Notes: a model not told the origin generated them from the sequence alone. Positions 1-7,295 are shown, counted from the stretch's first letter. The stretch: 11,905 nucleotides of DNA from Erysipelotrichaceae bacterium (GCA_017511325.1 JAFWKS010000294.1:1-11905); one strand, 5' to 3'. A program made the numbers and translations.

Positions 1-1
1 G

Positions 2-1063
2 GAGCGTTTCGTTGCAGACTATCATAACGAACACAACACAGCTAAACCGCAGGTACCTGCTGCAAACGGTCATAAAGTTGCAATCGTCGGTTCTGGTCCT
101 TCCGGACTTACCTGTGCAGGCGACCTGGCCAAGAAGGGCTACAAGGTCGCAGTCTTTGAAGCTTTACATACAGCAGGCGGCGTTCTCGTTTACGGTATCC
201 CTGAATTCAGATTGCCTAAGAAGATCGTTGCCAAGGAAGTTGAAACTTTGAAGGAACTCGGTGTCGATATCGATACCAACGTCGTCATCGGCAAGACCCT
301 GACGATCGATGAACTGTTCGAAATGGGTTATGAAGCAGTATTCGTAGGTTCAGGTGCCGGTCTGCCTCGTTTCATGAACATTCCGGGTGAATCATTAAAA
401 GGCGTATACAGCGCAAACGAATTCTTAACAAGATCCAACCTTATGAAAGCATATCGTGAAGATCCTGTTACACCGATCATGAAGGGCGGCAAGGTCGCTG
501 TTGTCGGTGGCGGTAACGTTGCGATGGATGCAGCCAGAACGGCATTGCGTCTGGGTGCTGAGAAAGTCTATATCGTCTATAGAAGATCAATGGAAGAACT
601 CCCAGCCAGAAAAGAAGAAGTCGAACACGCACAGGAAGAAGGCATCGATTTCAGACTGCTCAACAATCCGGTCGAGATCCTGGGCTACAACAACCCTGAT
701 GATCCAAGAGATCCAAAGAACGGTTTCGTAACTGGTATCAAGTGCATCAAGATGGAACTCGGCGAACCGGATGCTTCAGGTAGAAGAAAGCCTGTTGAAG
801 TCCCGGGTTCAGAATTCGTTCTGGATGTTGACTGTGTCGTCATGTCGATCGGTACTTCACCTAACCCGTTGATCAAGAATACGACAAAGGGTCTGGAAGT
901 CAATTCTCACGGCGGCATCATCATTAACGAAGACGGTTTAACATCCCGCGATCATGTCTATGCAGGCGGTGATGCGGTAACCGGTGCAGCAACAGTCATC
1001 AGCGCAATGGGTGCTGGCAAACTGGCTGCCAAGTCTATTGACGAATACTTAAGCAAAAAATAA
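2..1063 (+). CDS. gltA: Glutamate synthase small-chain type NADPH flavoprotein (GltA/NfnB-like), 5' partial
   Basis: The frame is open from base 2, so the start lies upstream; 353 residues are visible and roughly the first 110 of a ~460-residue family member are missing. The fragment begins in the linker after the N-terminal Fe-S domain (ERFVADYH), then shows the FAD-binding GSGPSG (residues 30-35), the family signature GGVLVYGIPEFRLPK (about 60-74), the NADPH-binding GGGNVAMDAART (about 169-180), and the C-terminal FAD contact YAGGDAVTGAATV. These are typical of the homotetrameric NADPH glutamate synthase subunit and its close relative NfnB, the large subunit of the electron-bifurcating ferredoxin:NADP transhydrogenase. 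Family knowledge: electrons move between NAD(P)H, FAD and Fe-S clusters in the cytoplasm. Which role applies depends on the upstream neighbour (an NfnA/PyrK-like gene would favour Nfn), which is outside the window. A strong terminator follows. Confidence 0.9.
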   Translation, partial: ERFVADYHNEHNTAKPQVPAANGHKVAIVGSGPSGLTCAGDLAKKGYKVAVFEALHTAGGVLVYGIPEFRLPKKIVAKEVETLKELGVDIDTNVVIGKTLTIDELFEMGYEAVFVGSGAGLPRFMNIPGESLKGVYSANEFLTRSNLMKAYREDPVTPIMKGGKVAVVGGGNVAMDAARTALRLGAEKVYIVYRRSMEELPARKEEVEHAQEEGIDFRLLNNPVEILGYNNPDDPRDPKNGFVTGIKCIKMELGEPDASGRRKPVEVPGSEFVLDVDCVVMSIGTSPNPLIKNTTKGLEVNSHGGIIINEDGLTSRDHVYAGGDAVTGAATVISAMGAGKLAAKSIDEYLSKK

Positions 1064-1133
1064 TGAAACAAAATCTCTATTACGGAAGCTTATACAGCCA
1101 TAAAAGACGTGTAAAACATCAGTAATAGATCAC

Positions 1134-1164
1134 AAAAGAGTCACACCATCTGTGACTCTTTTTC
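1134..1164 (+). terminator. Rho-independent terminator after the GltA/NfnB-like gene
   Basis: A perfect 12-bp stem (AAAAGAGTCACA at 1134-1145 with TGTGACTCTTTT at 1151-1162) encloses the five-base loop CCATC and runs into a T-rich tail. It ends the first transcription unit and separates it from the hydrogenase-like gene. The A-run at the 5' base could let it act on the opposite strand too, but no gene is seen there. Confidence 0.9.
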
Positions 1165-1236
1165 GCATAATGAGCCGAAACATGAATATATTACTATCTT
1201 TAAAGCCAACTGAACTCTCTGGCAAAACACAACGAT

Positions 1237-1243
1237 AAGGAAG
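1237..1243 (+). promoter_or_regulatory. Ribosome binding site of the hydrogenase-like gene
   Basis: AAGGAAG lies eight bases before the ATG at 1252, supporting that start. The promoter between the terminator and this site is not obvious; I see no convincing -35/-10 pair. Confidence 0.6.
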
Positions 1244-1251
1244 AAAAGAAA

Positions 1252-2925
1252 ATGGAAAGATGTCTCACCAGTAAAACCGACAACTGTAAAAACTGCTACA
1301 AATGCATACGCAGTTGTCCTATCAAGGCGATCTCATTTGAAAACAACCGCGCTTCGATCATTCATGAAGACTGCGTGCTCTGCGGGACCTGTTACAACGT
1401 CTGCCCGTCAAAGCTGAAGGTCATCCGCAATGATCTATCGAAAGTTAAACAGATGCTCAAGAGCGATAAAGTGATCGTTTCTTTAGCGCCAAGCTTTGTT
1501 TCCTATTATGAGAATAGTGATATCGACTGCATGACTGCGACTTTAAAAAAGCTGGGTGTTTACGATGTGGAAGAAACAGCGATCGGTGCAACGATCGTCA
1601 AGAAGGCGTATGACGCTATGTTGAATGAAGGAAGAGATGTTCTGATCTCCTCCTGCTGCCACAGCATCAATACCCTGATCCTTAAGCATTATCCTGAATG
1701 CAAGCAGTATCTGGCAGATGTCTTGTCACCGATGTGCGCACACGGACTGAATATCAAGAAACGTTATGAAGACGCCAAAGTCGTGTTCATCGGACCTTGT
1801 ATCGCAAAAAAAGATGAAGGTGACCACAGCCAATACATCGATGCTGTACTGACTTTTGAAGAGCTCGATCAGTGGCTTGAAGAAGAAAACGTCACGCTTT
1901 TGACAACTAAAGACAAAAAGAAACAGGAGAGATCCAAAGCCCGACTGTTTCCGACCGGCGGAGGCATCATCCGCACGATGGAATGTACGAGCAAAAATCA
2001 CAGTTACATCGTCGTTGACGGTATGAATGAATCTATCGCCACTTTGCAGGATCTCAAAGAAGGCAAGATCCACAACTGTTTCATTGAGATGTCGGCCTGC
2101 AAAGGAAGCTGCATCTGCGGTCCGGTGGCCAGAAAGCGCAACAATTCACAGGCCATGAACAGCATGCTGATAAACGAATATGCCGGTTCAGAAGATTTTG
2201 AATACAGCATGACAGAGCTTGCGGATATCGTCACCACTTATGATCGTTCCCCGATCGTTCATCGTCAGCCTTCGGAAGAAGAGATAAACGAGATGCTCAA
2301 GAAGATGGGAAAAGAAAACGTCGAAGACAGGCTCAACTGCGGCTGCTGCGGATATGATACCTGTCACGATAAAGCTGTCGCTATCTTAAAAGGCTATGCG
2401 AATATCGATATGTGTCTTCCGCTTCTGATGGAAAAATCCCAGTCCTTAGCCAACAATATCATCAACAATACTCCGAACGGTCTGATCGTTCTTGATGAAG
2501 AGCTCAACATCGGTCTTATCAACAACATGATGTGCCGTCTTGTCGGTATTCCTTCTCCTGATCTTCTGATAAACCAGCATATCGCTTCGATCCTTGATCC
2601 TACAGATTTCCTGGAGGTATTGGAAGGAAAGCAGATCTTCGCCAAGAGCGAATACCTTAAGGAATATCAGCGCTATGTCGTCAAGACGATCTCCTACGAC
2701 AGGAAATTCAAGGTCCTGGTCTGCGTCTTCCGCGATGTGACGAATGAAGAGGAAAGCAGGAACAGCTATCAGGAACTCGTAAAGAATACCGTTTCGATCA
2801 CGGACTCTCTGCTGGAAAAGAATATGCGCTCCGTTCATGAGATAGCTTCACTTTTGGGTGAGACGACAGCCGAGACCAAGATCGCGCTGGAAAAACTGAA
2901 AAGTCTGGTGAAGAGCGATGAATGA
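1252..2925 (+). CDS. [FeFe]-hydrogenase-like sensor protein with FeS and PAS domains (HydS/group C-like)
   Basis: A 557-residue protein. Two 4Fe-4S ferredoxin motifs come first (Cys 12/15/18/22 and 41/44/47/51), then a hydrogenase large-subunit domain (about 70-340) carrying H-cluster loops: L1 SSCCHS (123-128), L2 GPCIAKKDE (181-189) and L3 EMSACKGSCICGP (279-291). All four expected cluster cysteines (126, 183, 283, 287) and the proton-relay cysteine (125) are present. The methionines usual in catalytic enzymes (MPC; ExMAC) are Gly181 and Ser281. A PF04060-type FeS module follows (Cys 363/366/371/388, spacing 2-4-16), then a PAS-like domain (about 395-500) and a short helical tail. Family knowledge: this order is that of putative sensory group C hydrogenases, with redox or H2 input passed to a partner protein. 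The next gene, a PP2C phosphatase, overlaps by 8 bases and is the likely partner. Catalytic turnover is not shown. No maturation genes (hydE/F/G) are in the window. Confidence 0.87.
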   Translation: MERCLTSKTDNCKNCYKCIRSCPIKAISFENNRASIIHEDCVLCGTCYNVCPSKLKVIRNDLSKVKQMLKSDKVIVSLAPSFVSYYENSDIDCMTATLKKLGVYDVEETAIGATIVKKAYDAMLNEGRDVLISSCCHSINTLILKHYPECKQYLADVLSPMCAHGLNIKKRYEDAKVVFIGPCIAKKDEGDHSQYIDAVLTFEELDQWLEEENVTLLTTKDKKKQERSKARLFPTGGGIIRTMECTSKNHSYIVVDGMNESIATLQDLKEGKIHNCFIEMSACKGSCICGPVARKRNNSQAMNSMLINEYAGSEDFEYSMTELADIVTTYDRSPIVHRQPSEEEINEMLKKMGKENVEDRLNCGCCGYDTCHDKAVAILKGYANIDMCLPLLMEKSQSLANNIINNTPNGLIVLDEELNIGLINNMMCRLVGIPSPDLLINQHIASILDPTDFLEVLEGKQIFAKSEYLKEYQRYVVKTISYDRKFKVLVCVFRDVTNEEESRNSYQELVKNTVSITDSLLEKNMRSVHEIASLLGETTAETKIALEKLKSLVKSDE

Positions 2926-4087
2926 ACTATATACTGATTACGGTTTTGTGTCTTTGAACCACGTTGGGGAAACGCTGTGCGGCGATAACGTATCGATCAG
3001 AAAACTGTCGGATGATTCCTATGTCATCGTCCTGGCAGATGGTCTGGGCAGCGGTATCAAAGCCAACATCCTTTCAACACTCACTTCCGTCATGATGTCG
3101 AAAATGGTCGGCAACGACATCGATATCGAACAATGCGTACAGACCATCGTCGCTACCTTGCCGGTATGCAAGGACAGAGGAGTGGCCTATTCAACTTTCT
3201 CCTTGATCAGAGTTAAAGACGACCGCAGGATCACGATCTATAACTATGACAATCCATCGCCTTTCGTTGTCAGAAACAAGAAGGCTTTTCTGCCTGATTA
3301 TGTAGTCAGCGAGATCCATGGCAAAAGGATCGAGAAAGCAGAATTCGAAGCTCAGGTCGATGATGCCTTTTTCATGATGTCGGACGGCGTCATCAATGCC
3401 GGAGCCGGGGAAATGCTGAATTATGGCTGGACCTTGCCGGAAGTCATGAAATACATGGAAGAAACAACGACCAGACAAAGCTGTGCCAAAGTACTGGCGA
3501 CGACACTGATCGATCGCTGCAATGCTCTTTATGCAGACAAGCCGACCGATGATGTGACGGCAGCCTGCATCAAGATCAGAGAAAGACAACAGGTCTCCCT
3601 GATGGTCGGTCCTTCCACGATACCGGAAGATGATGACCGGATGGTCTCGCTCTTCCTTTCCAAGAAAGGCAAGCACATCGTCAGTGGCGGAACGACGGCT
3701 TCGGTCGTTGCCCGCTATCTGAAAAAGGATATAATAACGATCCCTAATGATACACCAAGCGATATTCCGCCTATCTCTTCGATTGAAGGAATAGATCTGG
3801 TCACGGAGGGTATGATCACGCTCAATCGGGTGCTGGAATACGGCAGGGATTTTGCTGCCGGCAACAAGGATTATTTCAACTGGTACTATAAGACCGATGG
3901 TGCTTCAAGACTGGCTTCAATGCTGTTTGAAAATGCCAGCGATATCATTATTTTTGCAGGCTGTGCCGTAAATCCGGCCCATCAGAACAACAAAGACCTC
4001 TCCATCTCCTTGAAGATGAAACTGATCGATGAACTCTGCGAAGTCCTTAGAAGCATGGACAAGACAGTCAAGATCACCTATTTCTGA
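2918..4087 (+). CDS. SpoIIE-family (PP2C-type) serine/threonine phosphatase, hydrogenase-associated
   Basis: A 389-residue soluble protein whose ATG lies inside the end of the hydrogenase-like gene (8-base overlap), implying translational coupling. The N-terminal ~220 residues match the SpoIIE/PP2C fold: Asp23, the metal-binding ADGLGSG (Asp41), FMMSDGV (Asp156) and PTDDVT (Asp211/212). It is therefore probably an active Mn/Mg-dependent phosphatase. Residues about 225-389 form a second globular region that I cannot assign to a named domain; it includes a GGTTASVVARYL stretch and GIDLVTEGMITL. No membrane segment or signal peptide is seen, so it should act in the cytoplasm. Inference: the hydrogenase-like protein controls this phosphatase, which would dephosphorylate a protein such as an anti-anti-sigma factor. 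No kinase, anti-sigma factor or STAS protein is present nearby, so the target is unknown. No clear terminator follows. Confidence 0.87.
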   Translation: MNELYTDYGFVSLNHVGETLCGDNVSIRKLSDDSYVIVLADGLGSGIKANILSTLTSVMMSKMVGNDIDIEQCVQTIVATLPVCKDRGVAYSTFSLIRVKDDRRITIYNYDNPSPFVVRNKKAFLPDYVVSEIHGKRIEKAEFEAQVDDAFFMMSDGVINAGAGEMLNYGWTLPEVMKYMEETTTRQSCAKVLATTLIDRCNALYADKPTDDVTAACIKIRERQQVSLMVGPSTIPEDDDRMVSLFLSKKGKHIVSGGTTASVVARYLKKDIITIPNDTPSDIPPISSIEGIDLVTEGMITLNRVLEYGRDFAAGNKDYFNWYYKTDGASRLASMLFENASDIIIFAGCAVNPAHQNNKDLSISLKMKLIDELCEVLRSMDKTVKITYF

Positions 4088-4166
4088 TCCGATCTAGTAT
4101 CAAAAAATATATACCTTAATTTATATATGATATTCTATAGGCATTTTTAGAATTGGTTCTATATAT

Positions 4167-4172
4167 TATACT
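4167..4172 (+). promoter_or_regulatory. Candidate -10 element (TATACT) of the YwaF-like gene
   Basis: TATACT lies seven bases before the ATG at 4179, so initiation at the usual distance would fall on or beside the start codon. There is no convincing -35 hexamer (TTTTTA at 4144-4149 is the best at 17-base spacing). The surrounding sequence is strongly AT-rich, so chance is possible. Confidence 0.35.
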
Positions 4173-4178
4173 TAAATT

Positions 4179-4928
4179 ATGAGAGACAGGAGGTATTTCT
4201 GGAATCAGCTTAATACCGTTCCTGACGATGTCGGTTACGGACATTTTTCGTCCGGTCATTTTCTTCTGCTTGGCATAACCGTCTTCCTGTCTTTAGCCGT
4301 GGTCTTTATCTACAGATCAGCAAGCCTTGAAGCGCGATCCATCATCAGGATCGTGATCGCCGGAACGCTGCTTTTATCGGAGATCATCAAATATTCGACC
4401 ATCGCCATTACACACGGCGACCTGAAGAATTATCTGCCTTTGGAGATCTGTTCGATGGCCGGATATCTCATTATCGCCGATTCTTTACAGCAGGGAACGA
4501 CGTTCATCTCTCAGATGCTGCTGATCGCTTTTTTGCCGGGAGCCATCATGGCACTGATCTACCCGACGACCGTCTATTTGCCGTTGCACAATTTTTTCAC
4601 CTATCATCAGTTTCTCTATCACGGGCTTATCGTGGCCTATGTGCTTTCCCGCTTTTTTGCCGGCGAAATCCCGATGCAGTATAAAGGCGTCTGGCTTTCG
4701 ATCCTGACGGTCTTTATGATCGCCATGGTCATATATGCGATCGATAAAAGGTTCAACAAGAACTTCATGTTTCTTATGCACGATGAAAAAAACACCATGC
4801 TGATGAATATTACAAAGCTATGTGGCAGTGGCGGCCGCTATACGATCGGACTGATCACTCTGTGTGTCATATTCATTCATATCTTCTATCTGATATTCAA
4901 GATCCTGGAAACGATCTTTCTGCGTTAG
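4179..4928 (+). CDS. YwaF/TIGR02206-family integral membrane protein
   Basis: A 249-residue hydrophobic protein with about seven predicted membrane segments (near 27-46, 55-72, 84-101, 110-128, 143-160, 171-188 and 222-242). Family-like features are a histidine at the start of the first membrane segment (GHFLLLG), the LPLEICSMA segment (86-94), a long loop leading to HQFLYHGL (143-150), and a conserved-looking NKNFMFLMHDEKNTML stretch before the last segment. These match the poorly characterised YwaF/TP0381 family, whose biochemical function is unknown. An in-frame TAA at 4173 forbids a longer N-terminus, and no canonical start occurs between 4179 and the first conserved segment, so ATG 4179 is chosen. 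It has no upstream Shine-Dalgarno. Curiously, an AGGAGG string lies at codons 4-5. It is unrelated in sequence to its neighbours, and a functional link to the hydrogenase unit is not evident. Confidence 0.78.
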   Translation: MRDRRYFWNQLNTVPDDVGYGHFSSGHFLLLGITVFLSLAVVFIYRSASLEARSIIRIVIAGTLLLSEIIKYSTIAITHGDLKNYLPLEICSMAGYLIIADSLQQGTTFISQMLLIAFLPGAIMALIYPTTVYLPLHNFFTYHQFLYHGLIVAYVLSRFFAGEIPMQYKGVWLSILTVFMIAMVIYAIDKRFNKNFMFLMHDEKNTMLMNITKLCGSGGRYTIGLITLCVIFIHIFYLIFKILETIFLR

Positions 4929-4992
4929 TGTTTAAAATTGCCAAAACATGGAGGAAAGCTATTGAGCCGTCTGCTGTAACTGTGAACAACCT

Positions 4993-5001
4993 TGTTATAA
5001 A
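4993..5001 (+). promoter_or_regulatory. Candidate extended -10 promoter for the secreted surface protein
   Basis: TGTTATAAA fits an extended -10 element (TGn followed by TATAAA at 4996-5001), a class that needs little -35 sequence. Initiation near 5007-5009 would leave a leader of only a few bases before ATG 5012, which also lacks a Shine-Dalgarno. A second hexamer, TATAAT at 5008-5013, overlaps the start codon and would initiate inside the gene. Confidence 0.4.
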
Positions 5002-5011
5002 GTAAAATATA

Positions 5012-5413
5012 ATGAAAAAATCAAAGAACAGTTTGCTTCATGTACTGATTGTGCCGCTGGTAGCGATACTGGTCTTTTTTGAATGCTTCAATATGGCCGT
5101 TGTTGAAGCAGCAACCTACATTGGCGCGCTTAACGACAAAAAATACGATGATTTTGAAGATCTGGTCGATGACCTTGAAGATGATTATAAAAACAAAACA
5201 GTCACGATCGAAATGTATACAGACTGGGATTATTATAAGGACCATCAGTTTGATGAACGGTTGTATATACCGGAAAACTGCAAAGCAACGCTGAACATGC
5301 ATGGTCACAGATTTGACAGGAACAACGTCAAGGATGATGACTATTCAAAAAGAGGCGAGCTGATATATGTTGAGACAGGCGCAACCTTAACGATCAACGG
5401 CGCTTCCTCCTGA
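5012..5413 (+). CDS. Secreted surface protein, N-terminal part (interrupted)
   Basis: A 133-residue frame starting with a clear signal peptide: MKKSKNS, a hydrophobic core (LLHVLIVPLVAILVFF) and a probable cleavage after VEA, near residue 34. The mature part is acidic (DDFEDLVDDLEDDYKN) and ends in ELIYVETGATLTINGASS, which resembles the opening of a parallel beta-helix (pectate-lyase-like) region. It then stops at TGA 5411-5413, before any repeats. An in-frame TAA at 5003 fixes ATG 5012 as the start. The next frame overlaps this one from 5391 and carries the rest of a surface protein with no start of its own, so this is probably the N-terminal half of one interrupted gene rather than a complete small protein. 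A +1 shift at TCC-TGA would give one 729-residue protein. Confidence 0.75.
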   Translation: MKKSKNSLLHVLIVPLVAILVFFECFNMAVVEAATYIGALNDKKYDDFEDLVDDLEDDYKNKTVTIEMYTDWDYYKDHQFDERLYIPENCKATLNMHGHRFDRNNVKDDDYSKRGELIYVETGATLTINGASS

Positions 5414-7202
5414 AGCGAGAGAAATAGATGTTTCTATAAGACCTTTTGATCTTAATCTTGGTAACTATATTGAAGGAGTAATCCCCGTAATATACAGCGT
5501 CCATCCAGAAGATGAAATAACGATCAGCGCTCCGACTATTGCCGATGAAATATTTTTCATGTGGGATTTCAGCAAGGTGAGCGGAATCACGCCGGTAGAG
5601 CCGTCGGATCTGAGATCCAAAACAATTAAGATCAAGGTTTCAAGTGACATAAGCGATGCCCCAGGACCTATTGATGCCCAATACATTCCGGTAATAAACA
5701 GCATTTCAGCACAGATCACCGCTCCTTTGGCAGGAGAGGATATGCAGACAACTGCCAATGCGGACACTTTGAAAGTAACTATCTCAAATCAGTATCAGAT
5801 CCATCCGGATTTTGTCGATATCATATGGTCGCCTCAGCCAAAAGAAGGCAAAGCTGATTACCTTACAAACTACACGGTAACCGTAAAGCTAAGTCCAAAA
5901 AAGGATGAACAAGGCAAAGATTATATACTGGCAAAAACAGAAAGCAGTACGGACTACGAAAAGACTGCCGCGATCTTCAACTATCCCGAAAACCCGGTCA
6001 TTAAGATAAACGACAATACAGCGCTGCTGGATAAGAACAGCAACTCCATCAGCTATACATTCCCGCTGACGACCTATACTCTAGAAAAGGTATATCCACC
6101 AAAAGAAGTAACAGGGATCCCATATGGCGCCTTAGCAGACCAGGTAAAGAGTTCTCTGCCAACAACAGTGAATATTACACTTAATGACGGCAGCACAATG
6201 GCGGCTACGGTCTTTTGGGAAACGCCGGAAAGGTCTTTGGGTCCTGATCCATACGATTCACATGTATGGCTGACAAACGGTACGGTTGAACTGCCATATG
6301 GAGTAGACAACAAGAAAGGCGTTTCGCTTAGTGTGGTCGGCAAGGCGATCGAAGCTGCGGCTGATCCTGTGGCCAGAGCGATCCCATCGAAAGATCCGGG
6401 AGTATATCAGGATGATATAAGAGTGGCTTTAAGCTGTGAGACAGAGGGCGCAACGATCTTCTGGACCACTGACCCTAATGCTACAGACGAAGATAATTAT
6501 CATAACTGGAATACATATGAAGGCACGCCGATCCCTGTAAACCGAGCTGATGCCACAGAAGAAGAGCTCGATCCGAAAGGAAAGCCTACAGGCAGAAAGA
6601 AGATCTCGCTTAGAGTGGTTTCATACAAAGAAGGAATGCGTCCGGATGGACCGCGCACATACAGCTATGTATTTGCGAATGAAGTCAAGGTTCCTGAGGG
6701 TCAAAACAATTACTACAACGGCAAACCTCAAACAGGAGTCAAAGGCTATTTATGCTACACGCTTGAGCCGATAACTCCTGGCGTAACAATAAACGAGCAG
6801 GGAGATGCCCAGGCGATAGAAGTCGGCAATTACCAGGTAAAAGCCAAGATAAACGAAGGCTACAGATGGGAGATCGTAGACCCGGAAACGGGCAAAATAG
6901 CCTATACCACAGATGATCAGATTGTAGAGTTTATGATCGGAGAAAAACCAATTGTTCAATACACCATTACCTATGACCTGAACTACGAATGGAGAAAGAT
7001 AACGGAGACATTTGACGAGGATACCATTATAGCCATACGTGAAGCTCCAACAAGGGAAGGCTACACCTTCGTGTACTGGCAAGGGTCGATCCATTATCCG
7101 GGAGATCCGTATAAAGTGACTGATAACCACACCTTCACTGCTGTATGGAAGAGAAACGAACCTATACCTCCTTATGATCCGCCTAGGACAGGAGACAGAT
7201 GA
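5391..7202 (+). CDS. Surface protein, C-terminal part: chitobiase-C-like, MBG-like and InlB-like repeats
   Basis: This frame opens at 5391 and stops at TGA 7200-7202 (603 codons). The first ATG in frame is at 5559, with no Shine-Dalgarno and inside apparently homologous sequence (the residues before it, IRPFDLNLGNYIEGVIPVIY, look like normal protein). The true N-terminus is therefore probably the 5012 fragment. Counting from 5559, visible domains are: Ig-like repeats (about 1-265); a chitobiase C-terminal/CHB_HEX_C-like domain (about 269-372, with ATIFWTTDP and KKISLRVVSYKEGM); an MBG/YDG-like domain (about 385-460, YNGKPQTG and GNYQVKAKINEGY); and an InlB/Flg_new-type repeat (about 468-530, APTREGYTFVYWQG). 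It ends in the proline-rich PPYDPPRTGDR. PRTGD resembles a sortase signal, but no hydrophobic anchor or positive tail follows. Expected role: an extracellular adhesin or wall protein. It could be a remnant of a decaying gene. Confidence 0.8.
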   Translation, partial: RSTALPPEAREIDVSIRPFDLNLGNYIEGVIPVIYSVHPEDEITISAPTIADEIFFMWDFSKVSGITPVEPSDLRSKTIKIKVSSDISDAPGPIDAQYIPVINSISAQITAPLAGEDMQTTANADTLKVTISNQYQIHPDFVDIIWSPQPKEGKADYLTNYTVTVKLSPKKDEQGKDYILAKTESSTDYEKTAAIFNYPENPVIKINDNTALLDKNSNSISYTFPLTTYTLEKVYPPKEVTGIPYGALADQVKSSLPTTVNITLNDGSTMAATVFWETPERSLGPDPYDSHVWLTNGTVELPYGVDNKKGVSLSVVGKAIEAAADPVARAIPSKDPGVYQDDIRVALSCETEGATIFWTTDPNATDEDNYHNWNTYEGTPIPVNRADATEEELDPKGKPTGRKKISLRVVSYKEGMRPDGPRTYSYVFANEVKVPEGQNNYYNGKPQTGVKGYLCYTLEPITPGVTINEQGDAQAIEVGNYQVKAKINEGYRWEIVDPETGKIAYTTDDQIVEFMIGEKPIVQYTITYDLNYEWRKITETFDEDTIIAIREAPTREGYTFVYWQGSIHYPGDPYKVTDNHTFTAVWKRNEPIPPYDPPRTGDR

Positions 7203-7232
7203 GTTGACATTACAGCTAAGACAAGTTGAATC

Positions 7233-7264
7233 AGAGAAGCTCAAACACTGAGCTTCTCTTTTTC
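7233..7264 (+). terminator. Rho-independent terminator after the surface protein gene
   Basis: A perfect 11-bp stem (AGAGAAGCTCA at 7233-7243 with TGAGCTTCTCT at 7249-7259) encloses the loop AACAC and is followed by a T-run. It lies 31 bases after the stop codon, leaving no room for a missing membrane anchor. Confidence 0.92.
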
Positions 7265-7289
7265 TTAAAGAGAATAAAAAAAGATAGAC

Positions 7290-7295
7290 TATAAT
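7290..7295 (+). promoter_or_regulatory. Candidate -10 element (TATAAT) of the asparaginase gene
   Basis: A consensus TATAAT sits between the terminator ending at 7264 and the ATG at 7312. Because of that terminator the asparaginase needs its own promoter here. Initiation near 7302 would give a roughly 10-base leader that still contains the purine-rich AAGAGAAG (7301-7308), a weak ribosome site. The -35 region is poor (AAAGAG at 17-base spacing). Confidence 0.5.

Noticed and set aside
3191..3676. 161-codon open frame on the minus strand within the phosphatase gene
   Set aside because: It lies opposite a well-supported conserved gene, has no recognisable domain, and arises from codon bias on the coding strand. 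The same applies to the minus-strand frames at 2446-2838 and 6750-7244.
4100..4135. AT-rich inverted repeat after the phosphatase gene (ATATATA ... TATATAT), possible terminator
   Set aside because: The pairing is short, imperfect and all A/T, with no T-run placed as a terminator needs. It is what such AT-rich sequence gives by chance.
4947..4981. Small frame ATGGAGGAAAGC... and a TTG after GGAGG in the 4929-5011 spacer
   Set aside because: These encode only about five residues each and show no sign of being a leader peptide.
5008..5013. Perfect TATAAT overlapping the start codon at 5012
   Set aside because: Initiation would fall inside the signal-peptide coding sequence, and no -35 is seen. 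The extended -10 at 4993-5001 is a better candidate.
5559..5561. ATG 5559 as a genuine start of the second surface-protein frame
   Set aside because: There is no ribosome site, and the protein-like frame extends well upstream without interruption. It is an internal methionine more likely than a start.
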